Positions 57,770 through 64,000 of a stretch of 64,000 nt of DNA are shown here, in pieces. The DNA is from CAVPMW01 sp963706515. GTDB lineage: Bacteria > Chloroflexota > Anaerolineae > Anaerolineales > UBA4823. The position numbers and the translations under genes are program-made. Numbering within the stretch: position 1 is the first letter of the stretch; the number at the start of each line of letters is the position of its first letter. The notes under the pieces are model-generated. The model was not told where the DNA came from, made no database searches, and saw only the letters and a program-made list of their open reading frames with translations. Location: NCBI GenBank assembly GCA_963706515.1, contig CAVPMW010000009.1, positions 44,985 to 108,984 of the forward strand. Direction: 5' to 3'.

Positions 57770-59233
57770 ATGACGCTGTCTATAATTCCGAACGATATTC
57801 TATCAATCCTGCCGTTCGCAGTCCTTACTGCCTGGGGCTGCCTGCTCCTCATTGTAGACCTGTTCATCCCCAAGGAGCGCAAGGGCATCACCGCTCTGCT
57901 GACAGCCGCCGGGCTTGCCGGCACCCTGGTAATTACCCTCCTGCTTTCTTCTCGTGCGCCGGTCACTGGCTTCAATGGAATGGTCGTGCTGGATGGTTTC
58001 GCCATCTTCTTGAGCGCCTTATTCCTGATCAGCGGCCTGGCTGCGATCCTGGTCGCTTTCGATTATCTCAAGCGCAGCGGCATCGAGCGCGGCGAGTATT
58101 ACGCACTGCTGCTCTTCTCCATTGCCGGCATGCTTTTGATGGCGGAGGCTGCCGACCTGATCATCGTCTTCCTGGCCTTAGAGCTGCTCTCGATCCCACT
58201 TTACATCCTGGCTGGTTTCGCCCGCCCGCGCCTGGCTTCCGAAGAGGCCGCCATGAAGTACTTCCTGCTGGGAGCTTTTGCCACCGGGTTCGTGGTTTAC
58301 GGGATTGCCCTGGTCTACGGCGCCACCGGGACGACCGACCTGAAAGAGATCGTCGCTGCGATTGCTGCCGCTCGAGGCATCCCCTTCGGGCTGGTCATCG
58401 GCGCGGCGCTGCTCCTGGTAGGGCTGGGCTTTAAAGTCGCCGCAGTCCCCTTCCACATGTGGACCCCGGACGTGTACCAGGGCTCGCCCTCCTCGGTGAC
58501 CGCTTTTATGGCGGTAGGCGCCAAGGCGGGCGGTTTCGCCGCCCTGCTGCGCATCTTCGTGCTGGCTTTCCCGGCGATCTCAGCCGACCTCACCCCGGTC
58601 TTGTGGATGCTCTCCGCCTTGACCATGATCCTGGGCAACGTGGCGGCGATCGCTCAAAACAATATCAAGCGCATGCTGGCTTACTCCAGCATCGCCCAGG
58701 CTGGCTACATCCTCATGGCGCTGGTGCCGTACGGGAACGGTCAGGTGGCCCGTTCTGCGGTAGCCTCCGCCCTGTTCTACCTGCTGGCTTATGCCTTCAC
58801 CTCGTTTGCTGCCTGGTCGGTGGTGATCGCCCTGGAGCAGGCGGAGGATAAGGGGCTGTCTATCGACGATTATGCCGGGCTGGGGCGCAAGTACCCGCTG
58901 CTGGCGGCGTCAATGACCATCGCGATGCTGTCCTTTACCGGTGTGCCGCCTACCCTGGGCTTCGTGGGCAAGTTCTTCCTCTTCGGCAGCGTGATCCAGG
59001 GCGGCTACTATGGCCTGGCATTGATCGGCGTGCTCACTTCGCTGGTCTCGGCTTACTACTACTTGCGGGTGGTGGTGGTGATGTACATGCGGGACGGCGA
59101 ACCTGTGGTGCGCCGCGAGCGCTGGCTGTACCTCACCGCGGTGGTCGCAGGCGCAGCAACCCTGTTCTTCGGCATCTTTTCCGCGCCGCTGATCACCTGG
59201 GCCACCCAGGCGGTGCTGAGTATTTCCATGTAA
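57770..59233 (+). CDS. nuoN: NADH-quinone oxidoreductase subunit N
   Basis: 487 residues, intact, ~14 membrane helices. Signatures: LLSIPLYILAGFARPRLASE, PFHMWTPDVYQGSPSSVTAF and MLAYSSIAQAGYILMALVPY. It is the last of the 14 nuo genes. The histidine phosphatase gene follows after 33 bases and may be cotranscribed. Confidence 0.97.
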   Translation: MTLSIIPNDILSILPFAVLTAWGCLLLIVDLFIPKERKGITALLTAAGLAGTLVITLLLSSRAPVTGFNGMVVLDGFAIFLSALFLISGLAAILVAFDYLKRSGIERGEYYALLLFSIAGMLLMAEAADLIIVFLALELLSIPLYILAGFARPRLASEEAAMKYFLLGAFATGFVVYGIALVYGATGTTDLKEIVAAIAAARGIPFGLVIGAALLLVGLGFKVAAVPFHMWTPDVYQGSPSSVTAFMAVGAKAGGFAALLRIFVLAFPAISADLTPVLWMLSALTMILGNVAAIAQNNIKRMLAYSSIAQAGYILMALVPYGNGQVARSAVASALFYLLAYAFTSFAAWSVVIALEQAEDKGLSIDDYAGLGRKYPLLAASMTIAMLSFTGVPPTLGFVGKFFLFGSVIQGGYYGLALIGVLTSLVSAYYYLRVVVVMYMRDGEPVVRRERWLYLTAVVAGAATLFFGIFSAPLITWATQAVLSISM

Positions 59234-59266
59234 TCTCTGTCAGTTAGTCAGGCGCGCGGGGGATTT

Positions 59267-59944
59267 ATGAATCGCATTTACCTGGTGCGCCACGGCGAGA
59301 ACCGGGCGAACCTGACCAAAGAATTTTCTTACCGCCTGGTGGACTACTCTCTGACCGAAAAGGGCATTCTGCAGGCCCAACAGACCGCGCGCTATTTCAA
59401 GGACAAAGCGATCGGCGCGATCTACGCTTCTCCGTTGAAGCGGGGGGCTGAGACTGCCGCCATCATCGCCGCCGAGCTCGGGCTGTCGTACACGGTCATG
59501 GAAAACTTCCGCGAGGTCAACGTAGGCGAGCTGGAAGGGGCGCCGGTCACACCTGAGGTGTGGCGCGTGAATGACGAGGTGTTCGGCGACTGGCTGCTAG
59601 GTAAGCCTGAGACCCGCTTCCCAGGGGGTGAGAATTATTACGAAGTTTGGGACAGGCTGCGCCGCGGGCTGTTCGAGATTACGGATGGGAAGGACGGCTG
59701 TAATCTCATCGTCGTCGGGCACGGCGGGATGTTCTATGTCTGCTTCCACGACCTGTGCGCCGGGGTTACCGTCGACGACCTGGAGAGGCAGCCCATCGAA
59801 AACTGCTCCATCAGCGAGGTGCTGCTCGGCTGGCAGGTCGGAACACCGCAGGGTGAGCTGCTGCGCTTGTCGGACGTCTCCCACCTGAGCGGAGGGGCAG
59901 CCGACCTGGTGCCGGGATCGCCGGACCTGGCGAGCTGGGAATAA
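59267..59944 (+). CDS. Histidine phosphatase superfamily protein (phosphoglycerate-mutase type)
   Basis: 225 residues. The phospho-histidine motif RHG is in IYLVRHGENRANLT, a second conserved segment is YASPLKRGAETAAIIAAELG, and the distal active-site His is in LIVVGHGGMFYVCF. EVNVGELEG fits the conserved Glu. The substrate is unknown; relatives act on phosphosugars, nucleotides or as broad phosphatases. It lies directly after nuoN and before a strong terminator, so it is likely the last gene of the transcript. Confidence 0.88.
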   Translation: MNRIYLVRHGENRANLTKEFSYRLVDYSLTEKGILQAQQTARYFKDKAIGAIYASPLKRGAETAAIIAAELGLSYTVMENFREVNVGELEGAPVTPEVWRVNDEVFGDWLLGKPETRFPGGENYYEVWDRLRRGLFEITDGKDGCNLIVVGHGGMFYVCFHDLCAGVTVDDLERQPIENCSISEVLLGWQVGTPQGELLRLSDVSHLSGGAADLVPGSPDLASWE

Positions 59945-59947
59945 AAT

Positions 59948-59999
59948 CCGAAAACGAGGTCCAGGCGGCGCTTAAGCGCCGCCTGGACCTCGTTTTCGG
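59948..59999. terminator. Bidirectional terminator, 52-bp perfect palindrome
   Basis: Each arm is 26 bases with no loop mismatch; the left arm begins CCGAAAACGAGGTCCAGG. The A-run at one foot and T-run at the other suit termination on both strands. It lies between the convergent histidine-phosphatase and lipA genes. Confidence 0.9.
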
Positions 60000-60015
60000 T
60001 TATTTTCCTTTTGGG

Positions 60016-60964
60016 TCAGTTGCTGAGCGCCTCTCCGTAGAGCTTGCGGTGCACGGCGCTCAGCGCGCGCACCTGCTCGGCCGCGTGGTAGGACGAGCGC
60101 ACCAGCGGGCCGCTTTCCACCCACTTGAAGCCGATCTCCAGCCCGTATTCCTTCAGCTCGCCGAATTCTTCCAGGGTGTAGTAGCGTTCGATCGGCAGGT
60201 GCTTCTTGCTGGGCTGCAGGTACTGGCCGACGGTCAGGATATCCACGCCCCACGAGCGCTGGTCGCGCATCACTGCTTTGATCTCGTCCATCGTCTCGCC
60301 CAGCCCGACCATGATGCCGGACTTGGTCAGCACTTCCGGGTCCAGCTTCTTGGCATTGCTCAGCGTCGCGGCTGCCCATTCGTAGTGGTCCTGCGGCTGG
60401 ACCTGTTTGAACAGGCGCGGCACGGTCTCGACGTTGTGGTTGAGGATCTCCGGGCGGGCGTCCATGACGATCTTCAGCGCTTCCAGGCTGCCCTTGAAAT
60501 CCGGGATGAGCACCTCGATCGAGCAGCCGGGATGCAGCTCGCGGATGCGGCGGATGACCATGGCGAAGATCGGCGCGCCGCCGTCCTGGCGGTCATCCCG
60601 GTTGACGCTGGTGATCACGGCGTGCTTCAGGTCCATGGCTTTGACCGCCTGGGCGACGCGTTCCGGCTCCAGCCAGTCGAGTGGGGACGGGCTGGCCGTG
60701 CTTGATATCGCAGAAGCCGCACGTGCGGGTGCACACATCGCCCAGCATCAGGAAGGTGGCGGTGCCGGCGCCCCAGCATTCGCCCATGTTCGGGCACATG
60801 GCTTCCTCGCAGACGGTGTGCAGCGACTTGCTGCGCATCAGGCCTTGCAGCCACTCGTAGGTCTCACCCGACGGGGCGCGCACCTTGATCCATTCCGGGC
60901 GGCGCAGCGGGGTGGTATCGATTTCTTCGGGTTTAATCCGATCGCGGGACGGCGTGAACGGCAT
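60016..60964 (-). CDS. lipA: Lipoyl synthase (frameshifted)
   Basis: About 315 residues. Radical-SAM enzyme that inserts two sulphurs into octanoyl groups on lipoyl domains. The auxiliary-cluster cysteines are in CEEAMCPNMGEC and the radical-SAM cluster in CTRTCGFCDI. The second frame has VNRDDRQDGGAPIFA, HNVETVPRLFKQVQP, GIMVGLGET and the end FKWVESGPLVRSSYHAAEQV. One break lies near 60680. No lipB is seen next to it. AAGGAT lies ~12 bases before the ATG. Confidence 0.94.
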
Positions 60965-61006
60965 ACCGGGTTTTTATCCTTCTCTCAAAAATAAGCTACC
61001 TGTAAC

Positions 61007-61036
61007 AGCGAGCCTGCTAATAGCGAGCCTGCTAAT
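61007..61036. repeat. 15-bp tandem repeat, two copies
   Basis: AGCGAGCCTGCTAAT occurs twice in direct succession (61007-61021 and 61022-61036) upstream of lipA. It is too short and too few for a CRISPR array. The ~340-base gap from 60965 to 61302 contains this, one copy of a 17-nt repeat and an inverted-repeat element, with no coding frame. Confidence 0.8.
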
Positions 61037-61144
61037 TGTACCCCGGATTTGAGCGAGAATTCGAGCCGCTAGGTCGGGTTCGTTGGAGTTCATCTTTGAA
61101 GAGTTCAGTCATTGATCGCACCCAACAACGATTTCTGTCAAGGG

Positions 61145-61260
61145 GTCATTCTGAGGGAGCGACGCTGCTCTGTAGCGTCTAGCGACCGAAGAATCCCTAT
61201 AGCGCCTGATAAAAACAATCGCCGCAGGACTCTTCGCCGCTTTCAGCGGCTCAGAGTGAC
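61145..61260. repeat. Dispersed REP/MITE-like inverted-repeat element
   Basis: GTCATTCTGAG at 61145-61155 and CTCAGAGTGAC at 61250-61260 are inverted with one mismatch. Inside, GCGACCGAAGAATC and GACTCTTCGCCGC form a further imperfect stem. This GTCATTCTGAG...CTCAGAATGAC design is common among short non-autonomous repeats in many bacterial genomes. Confidence 0.6.
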
Positions 61261-61302
61261 TTCTGCAAAAGGTAAGCCAACGTGTAGATACCGTCTTGAA
61301 TG

Positions 61303-62283
61303 TCAAGGGTTAAAAGCGAATTGTTTTCCATAATCAGGGTCAAAAGGCGTTTGGTTCTTTAAAACCCCAAAAACAAGGTGCAACAGCTTGCGCATGGCTG
61401 CAACAACAATTGCCATTTTCGCCGGCCTCCTGTCTTCTAAACGCTGACAAAATTCACGAATAATAGGATTATGCTTTAAGGCGACGATTGCGGGCATATA
61501 GAGAATATAGCGTAAAAAGGCTCTGCCTTCTTTGGAGATGCGGGTCTTTTTGTGAACTGAAGTGCCTGATCGAGAGCCCTTGGGGTTGAGCCCGGCGTAG
61601 GCGGCCAGTTGAGGGGCATCTTCAAAGGCAGAGATATCACCAATTTCGGCTAACAATCGAGCTGCGGTTAGCTTGCCAATACCGGGGATAGAAATCAGCA
61701 ATGCTTGCTGGGATGCAAGGCTGGCATGCTCTTCGATATGCTGCTGAATGGCCTGGCGAGCAGCCAGAATGCGCTCTTGCAGATAGCTCAAATGGATCCG
61801 CAGATCTTCCAGCACCCAGGCATCTTTCTCTCCAGAGAGTGAGCGGTTGCGTTCCTGCTGATAGGCCGATTGAAGGTCGTCCAAGCGCCGCACAAGTGCT
61901 CGCAAATGCTTCACTTCAGCCGGCAGAGGTCTCCATAAAGGTGGATTTTCCTTCTGGCAGAACTCTGCGATCAAAGCTGCATCGGCTTTGTCCGTCTTGT
62001 TGCGATGCAGTTTGCTCTCTCCGTAGTGCTTGATGCGCGCTGGATTGACGACGCTGACCGGGTAACCGCTTTGATACAAGAATTCTGCTACTGCTTCTCC
62101 GTACTGCCCGGTCGCTTCCAAACAGACGTGTGGTCGCTCTGCTCGTTGAGCAACCAGCCAGTTGTGCAGATGTTTATGCCCGACCGAATTGTTGTTGAAG
62201 ATTTTGTGAACCTGCCGATTGCCGCTGATCAGAACCACATCCAGGCTGTCTTTCGATACGTCGATCCCCAGTATGCTTCCCAT
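61303..62283 (-). CDS. IS110-family transposase
   Basis: 326 residues, intact. The N-terminal DEDD RuvC-like domain starts MGSILGIDVSKDSLDVVLIS, with further acidic sites in CLEATGQYGEA and NKTDKADAALIAEFC. The C-terminal Tnp domain has SIPGIGKLTAARLLAEIGD, AAYAGLNPKGSRSG and KEGRAFLRYILYM with the serine-type site of the family. GAGGTGAGAG lies before the ATG. Family members are RNA-guided recombinases that use a bridge RNA from the element's own non-coding end. Only single intact copy in the window; a related tail is at the right edge. Confidence 0.96.
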   Translation of the reverse strand: MGSILGIDVSKDSLDVVLISGNRQVHKIFNNNSVGHKHLHNWLVAQRAERPHVCLEATGQYGEAVAEFLYQSGYPVSVVNPARIKHYGESKLHRNKTDKADAALIAEFCQKENPPLWRPLPAEVKHLRALVRRLDDLQSAYQQERNRSLSGEKDAWVLEDLRIHLSYLQERILAARQAIQQHIEEHASLASQQALLISIPGIGKLTAARLLAEIGDISAFEDAPQLAAYAGLNPKGSRSGTSVHKKTRISKEGRAFLRYILYMPAIVALKHNPIIREFCQRLEDRRPAKMAIVVAAMRKLLHLVFGVLKNQTPFDPDYGKQFAFNP

Positions 62284-62315
62284 CTCTCACCTCTTCTCTG
62301 GTACACTAGTAATTA

Positions 62316-62496
62316 GCATCGGTCAGGTCCTGGGATTGGATCTACCTTGTGAATGCAAGCTCTTCTCTAGGGTAATAGAGAGGCTTCAGATACCGTCCGA
62401 TCTCAAGTATTTTTGCGTGAGGGGATCGCATCTACGTCTCGGGCTTTTAGCCGCTAGGTTGGGTTCAGATTCACCCTCACTGGACCTGACCGGTGC
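62316..62496 (-). ncRNA. Candidate bridge RNA of the IS110 element
   Basis: A 15-bp stem (62316-62330 with 62482-62496, one G-U pair) closes a 181-nt segment just upstream of the transposase start. Inside are smaller hairpins: 62346-62359 (CTTG/CAAG), 62357-62386 (AAGC..TCTCT/AGAGA..GCTT) and 62442-62452 (GGCT/AGCC). Position, strand and size fit known IS110 bridge RNAs, which lie in the end upstream of the transposase. The assignment rests on hand-drawn pairing only. Confidence 0.5.
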
Positions 62497-62536
62497 TCCT
62501 TTGCCTCTCTAGCTTACCTCATCTTTTAAAGATACA

Positions 62537-62673
62537 AGGTTGGGTTGAGGGGCATTCCACCAGGAAGCTGGATATTTGAATATCTGCCCCGAAACCCAAC
62601 TATACGGCTCAATGTTGGGTTTCGCTTTGAGCGCTAAATATTTTGGCTAAAGATAAACCGCTCAACCCAACCT
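62537..62673. repeat. REP-type nested inverted repeat next to RAYT remnant
   Basis: The outer arms AGGTTGGGTTGAG (62537-62549) and CTCAACCCAACCT (62661-62673) are perfect 13-bp inverted repeats. An inner hairpin GAAACCCAAC (62591-62600) / GTTGGGTTTC (62614-62623) repeats the same core. The element abuts the truncated transposase coding segment. Confidence 0.75.
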
Positions 62674-62679
62674 ACCGAC

Positions 62680-62898
62680 TGGCAGCGGCGATTTTGGGAG
62701 CATACGATCCAGGATGAGGGTGACCTGAACCGGCATCGGGATTACATTCATTACAACCCGGTGAAGCATGGGCTTGTGCATAGTGTGGTGGAATTGCCCT
62801 GGTCAAGTTTTCACAAATATGTCAGGCTGGGGTATTATGATACGGGATGGGAAGAGGCCGTTGGGGAGGACGTGATGAGGGTTGGGTGCGGAGAATAG
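62680..62898 (+). pseudogene. C-terminal fragment of a REP-associated tyrosine transposase (RAYT)
   Basis: A 72-residue open frame without a start codon reads WQRRFWEHTIQDEGDLNRHR, then DYIHYNPVKHGLVHSV and LPWSSFHKYVRLGYYD, ending at TAG 62896-62898. These are the signature C-terminal segments of Y1-type RAYT proteins, including the YIHYNPV tyrosine region. The N-terminal half with the HUH metal motif is missing and is replaced by REP inverted-repeat sequence, so the gene is dead. A GGTGCGTC/GACGCACC hairpin lies three bases after the stop. Confidence 0.85.
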
Positions 62899-62900
62899 AT

Positions 62901-62919
62901 GGTGCGTCCTCGACGCACC
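62901..62919. repeat. REP-like hairpin after the RAYT fragment
   Basis: GGTGCGTC (62901-62908) and GACGCACC (62912-62919) form a perfect 8-bp stem with a CTC loop, followed by CTACGAC. Short GC-rich hairpins of this kind are the usual substrates of RAYT proteins. Confidence 0.6.
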
Positions 62920-62952
62920 CTACGACTGCTCAGACAAAAAGGCTATGATAGG

Positions 62953-63883
62953 ATGAAGAAGAAGCATTCTATCCGTATCAATGTTTTGGTTATAGTATTA
63001 AGCCTTTTAATTATTAGGTGTAGTCAACCCACTAATTCTCCAACCCTCAGTTTACCCTCCTCAACGAGTATACAATCAACTATTACTCCAGTTAGTACGC
63101 TGACAAAATCCAATCCACCGGAATTAAATGCACGTACTTCAACACCAATGCCAACGCTTGCTGCCACAGTGACCGCGAGCCTGACGCCTTTGGCGACGCT
63201 CGACCCTGGAGCGGTCCAGTTGGCGATCGCTCGGCTCATGGCAACGAATGATGATTGTTTCGGAGTATGTTTTTGGGGGATTATTCCCGGGAGCACACAC
63301 TTCGATCAAGCAGCTAGAGTTTTGGATACTTTTAAACCAAATGGAGTAAGGGAAAATAAGGACGGCTCAAAATCCTATAATAAAACGTTTACTTATAGAG
63401 ATGAAGCAATATATGTGAGCTTAATCTTTCAAGAAGCAAATGGTTTAATACCGAGTATTAGTATAACTATTGATGGCACGCAACATCCATCTGTATTAGG
63501 AAAGGACTGGCAAGCATTTAGGCCAGACAGCATATTGAAAGAGCATGGAGTGCCTAAAGAGGATATATTGTCATGAGCGAAGGACCGGAGGGAATGGTAA
63601 GCTATGAAATGATATTGCAATTTGAACAGATGTGGATAAGATATTCAGGAAATCAAACTATATACAAGCCGCAGAATATATTACACGCTTGCCCGTTAGC
63701 TGATCATAATGTTGACCGGGTAGATATCATGCTGGGAAATTTCGATAAGCCATCTTGGTTCAAGGGGTTACTCTCGAACACATGAGTCCTTTGACTTTGG
63801 AAGGTTTTTACCAAATTTCTACAAGCGAACCAACAAAGGCATGTTTTGACCTTGACTATAAAAAATTTCTTAGCCAAGAATAA
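62953..63883 (+). CDS. Putative secreted/lipoprotein of unknown function (frameshifted)
   Basis: About 308 residues if two breaks near 63570 and 63770 are healed. ATG 62953 begins MKKKHSIRINVLVIVLSLLI, a signal sequence ending IIRCSQ; Cys is preceded by Arg, so the lipobox is irregular. A Ser/Thr/Pro-rich linker (~70 residues) follows, then a globular domain with CFWGIIPGSTHFDQAARVLD. The second and third frames continue as MVSYEMILQFEQMWIRYSGN and LTLEGFYQISTSEPTKACFD. The base composition is clearly lower in GC than in the core genes, which may reflect transfer. No family recognised. Confidence 0.55.
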
Positions 63884-63908
63884 GTACCAACAATATAACG
63901 TGCGATCT

Positions 63909-64000
63909 CTAATTCACGTTTTGCAGCAGTTCGTAGATGTAGTCTTGGTTGTTAACACTTAATGCGAACTGTTTGCGATAATCAAGATCAAAAGTGCGTA
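63909..64000 (-). CDS. C-terminal end of a second IS110-like transposase, cut by window edge
   Basis: Reading leftwards from the edge the frame gives RTFDLDYRKQFALSVNNQDY and ends ELLQNVN before TAG (63911-63909). TFDLDYRKQFA lines up with the tail TPFDPDYGKQFAF of the IS110 transposase at 61303. It is a related but not identical copy; only ~29 codons are in the window, so family placement rests on this short match. Confidence 0.55.
   Translation of the reverse strand, partial: RTFDLDYRKQFALSVNNQDYIYELLQNVN

Larger units (their letters stand above)
61065..62466. repeat. 17-nt direct repeat flanking most of the IS110 region
   Basis: GCCGCTAGGTCGGGTTC (61065-61081) and GCCGCTAGGTTGGGTTC (62450-62466) differ at one base. 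The first lies outside the transposase on its downstream side. The second lies inside the structured non-coding segment upstream of the transposase. They could mark element or target ends, or a guide-target match. Confidence 0.7.
61303..62496 (-). mobile_element. IS110-family insertion sequence, outer ends uncertain
   Basis: It contains one transposase gene and an upstream non-coding segment with strong RNA-like pairing. IS110 elements lack terminal inverted repeats, and no exact ends could be fixed. The limits given are the transposase stop and the outer edge of the upstream stem. The true element may extend further on either side. Confidence 0.75.

Noticed and set aside
61007..61036. Start of a CRISPR array
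   Set aside because: Only two adjacent 15-base copies with no spacers, and no cas gene in the window.
1..64000. tRNA, rRNA, tmRNA or riboswitch genes
   Set aside because: No acceptor/T-loop pattern or known conserved riboswitch core could be found by reading both strands; a covariance search could still reveal weak ones.

Overview
The window looks like one contig of an uncultured Chloroflexota bacterium, most likely class Anaerolineae. This is an inference from overall gene style: a large ABC-sugar/Gfo-Idh-MocA/glycosidase locus, a complete nuoA-N operon with separate nuoC and nuoD, two-subunit glycyl-tRNA synthetase, dnaG-rpoD, and frequent GC-rich codons. No rRNA or tRNA gene was seen. Many genes that must be intact in a living cell (glyQ, glyS, dnaG, nuoC, nuoD, nuoG, nuoH, nuoJ, lipA) are broken by one- or two-base indels, so most frameshifts here are probably sequencing errors. 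Broken genes are given as single features spanning all their fragments.

Region 1-23,263 is a glycoside-use locus built around a LacI-type repressor (6982-8067). Leftwards run a sugar-binding lipoprotein, two ABC permeases, an MDR dehydrogenase, a Gfo/Idh/MocA oxidoreductase and a GH2 enzyme cut by the window edge. Rightwards, from a divergent promoter carrying a 24-bp perfect palindrome, run a URO-D-like protein, GH3, a second Gfo/Idh/MocA enzyme, a DUF6282-like metal hydrolase, a creatinase-like M24 protein with most metal ligands replaced, an odd MBL-fold protein, an SDR, an ADP-ribosylglycohydrolase, GH127 and an unassigned TIM-barrel protein. A convergent GH116 gene has its own promoter with two copies of the same TAAACG-type operator. 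Together these suggest import and stepwise stripping and oxidation of a plant-type glycoside under one repressor.

Region 23,423-36,549 holds an amidohydrolase, a PD40 beta-propeller protein, a GT4 plus GT20 pair (trehalose-phosphate-synthase type), and a stress cluster: GlsB-like, ChaB-like, DHH phosphoesterase, BON protein, a PAS histidine kinase with a NarL-type regulator, a receiver-only regulator and a cold-shock protein. Two promoters in this cluster carry paired TAGGG..CCTA sites directly upstream of the -35 box. They are candidate targets of the NarL-type regulator. A DsbA-like membrane-anchored thioredoxin follows and may be translated from a leaderless mRNA.

Region 36,657-60,964 is core metabolism: glyQ-glyS, dnaG-rpoD, nuoABCDEFGHIJKLMN behind a clear sigma-70 promoter, a histidine phosphatase, a bidirectional terminator and lipA.

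Region 60,965-64,000 is a mobile-element zone: a dispersed inverted-repeat element, an IS110-family transposase with a structured non-coding segment upstream that could be its bridge RNA, REP-type inverted repeats with a truncated RAYT transposase, a lipoprotein-like gene, and the tail of a second IS110-like transposase at the right edge.
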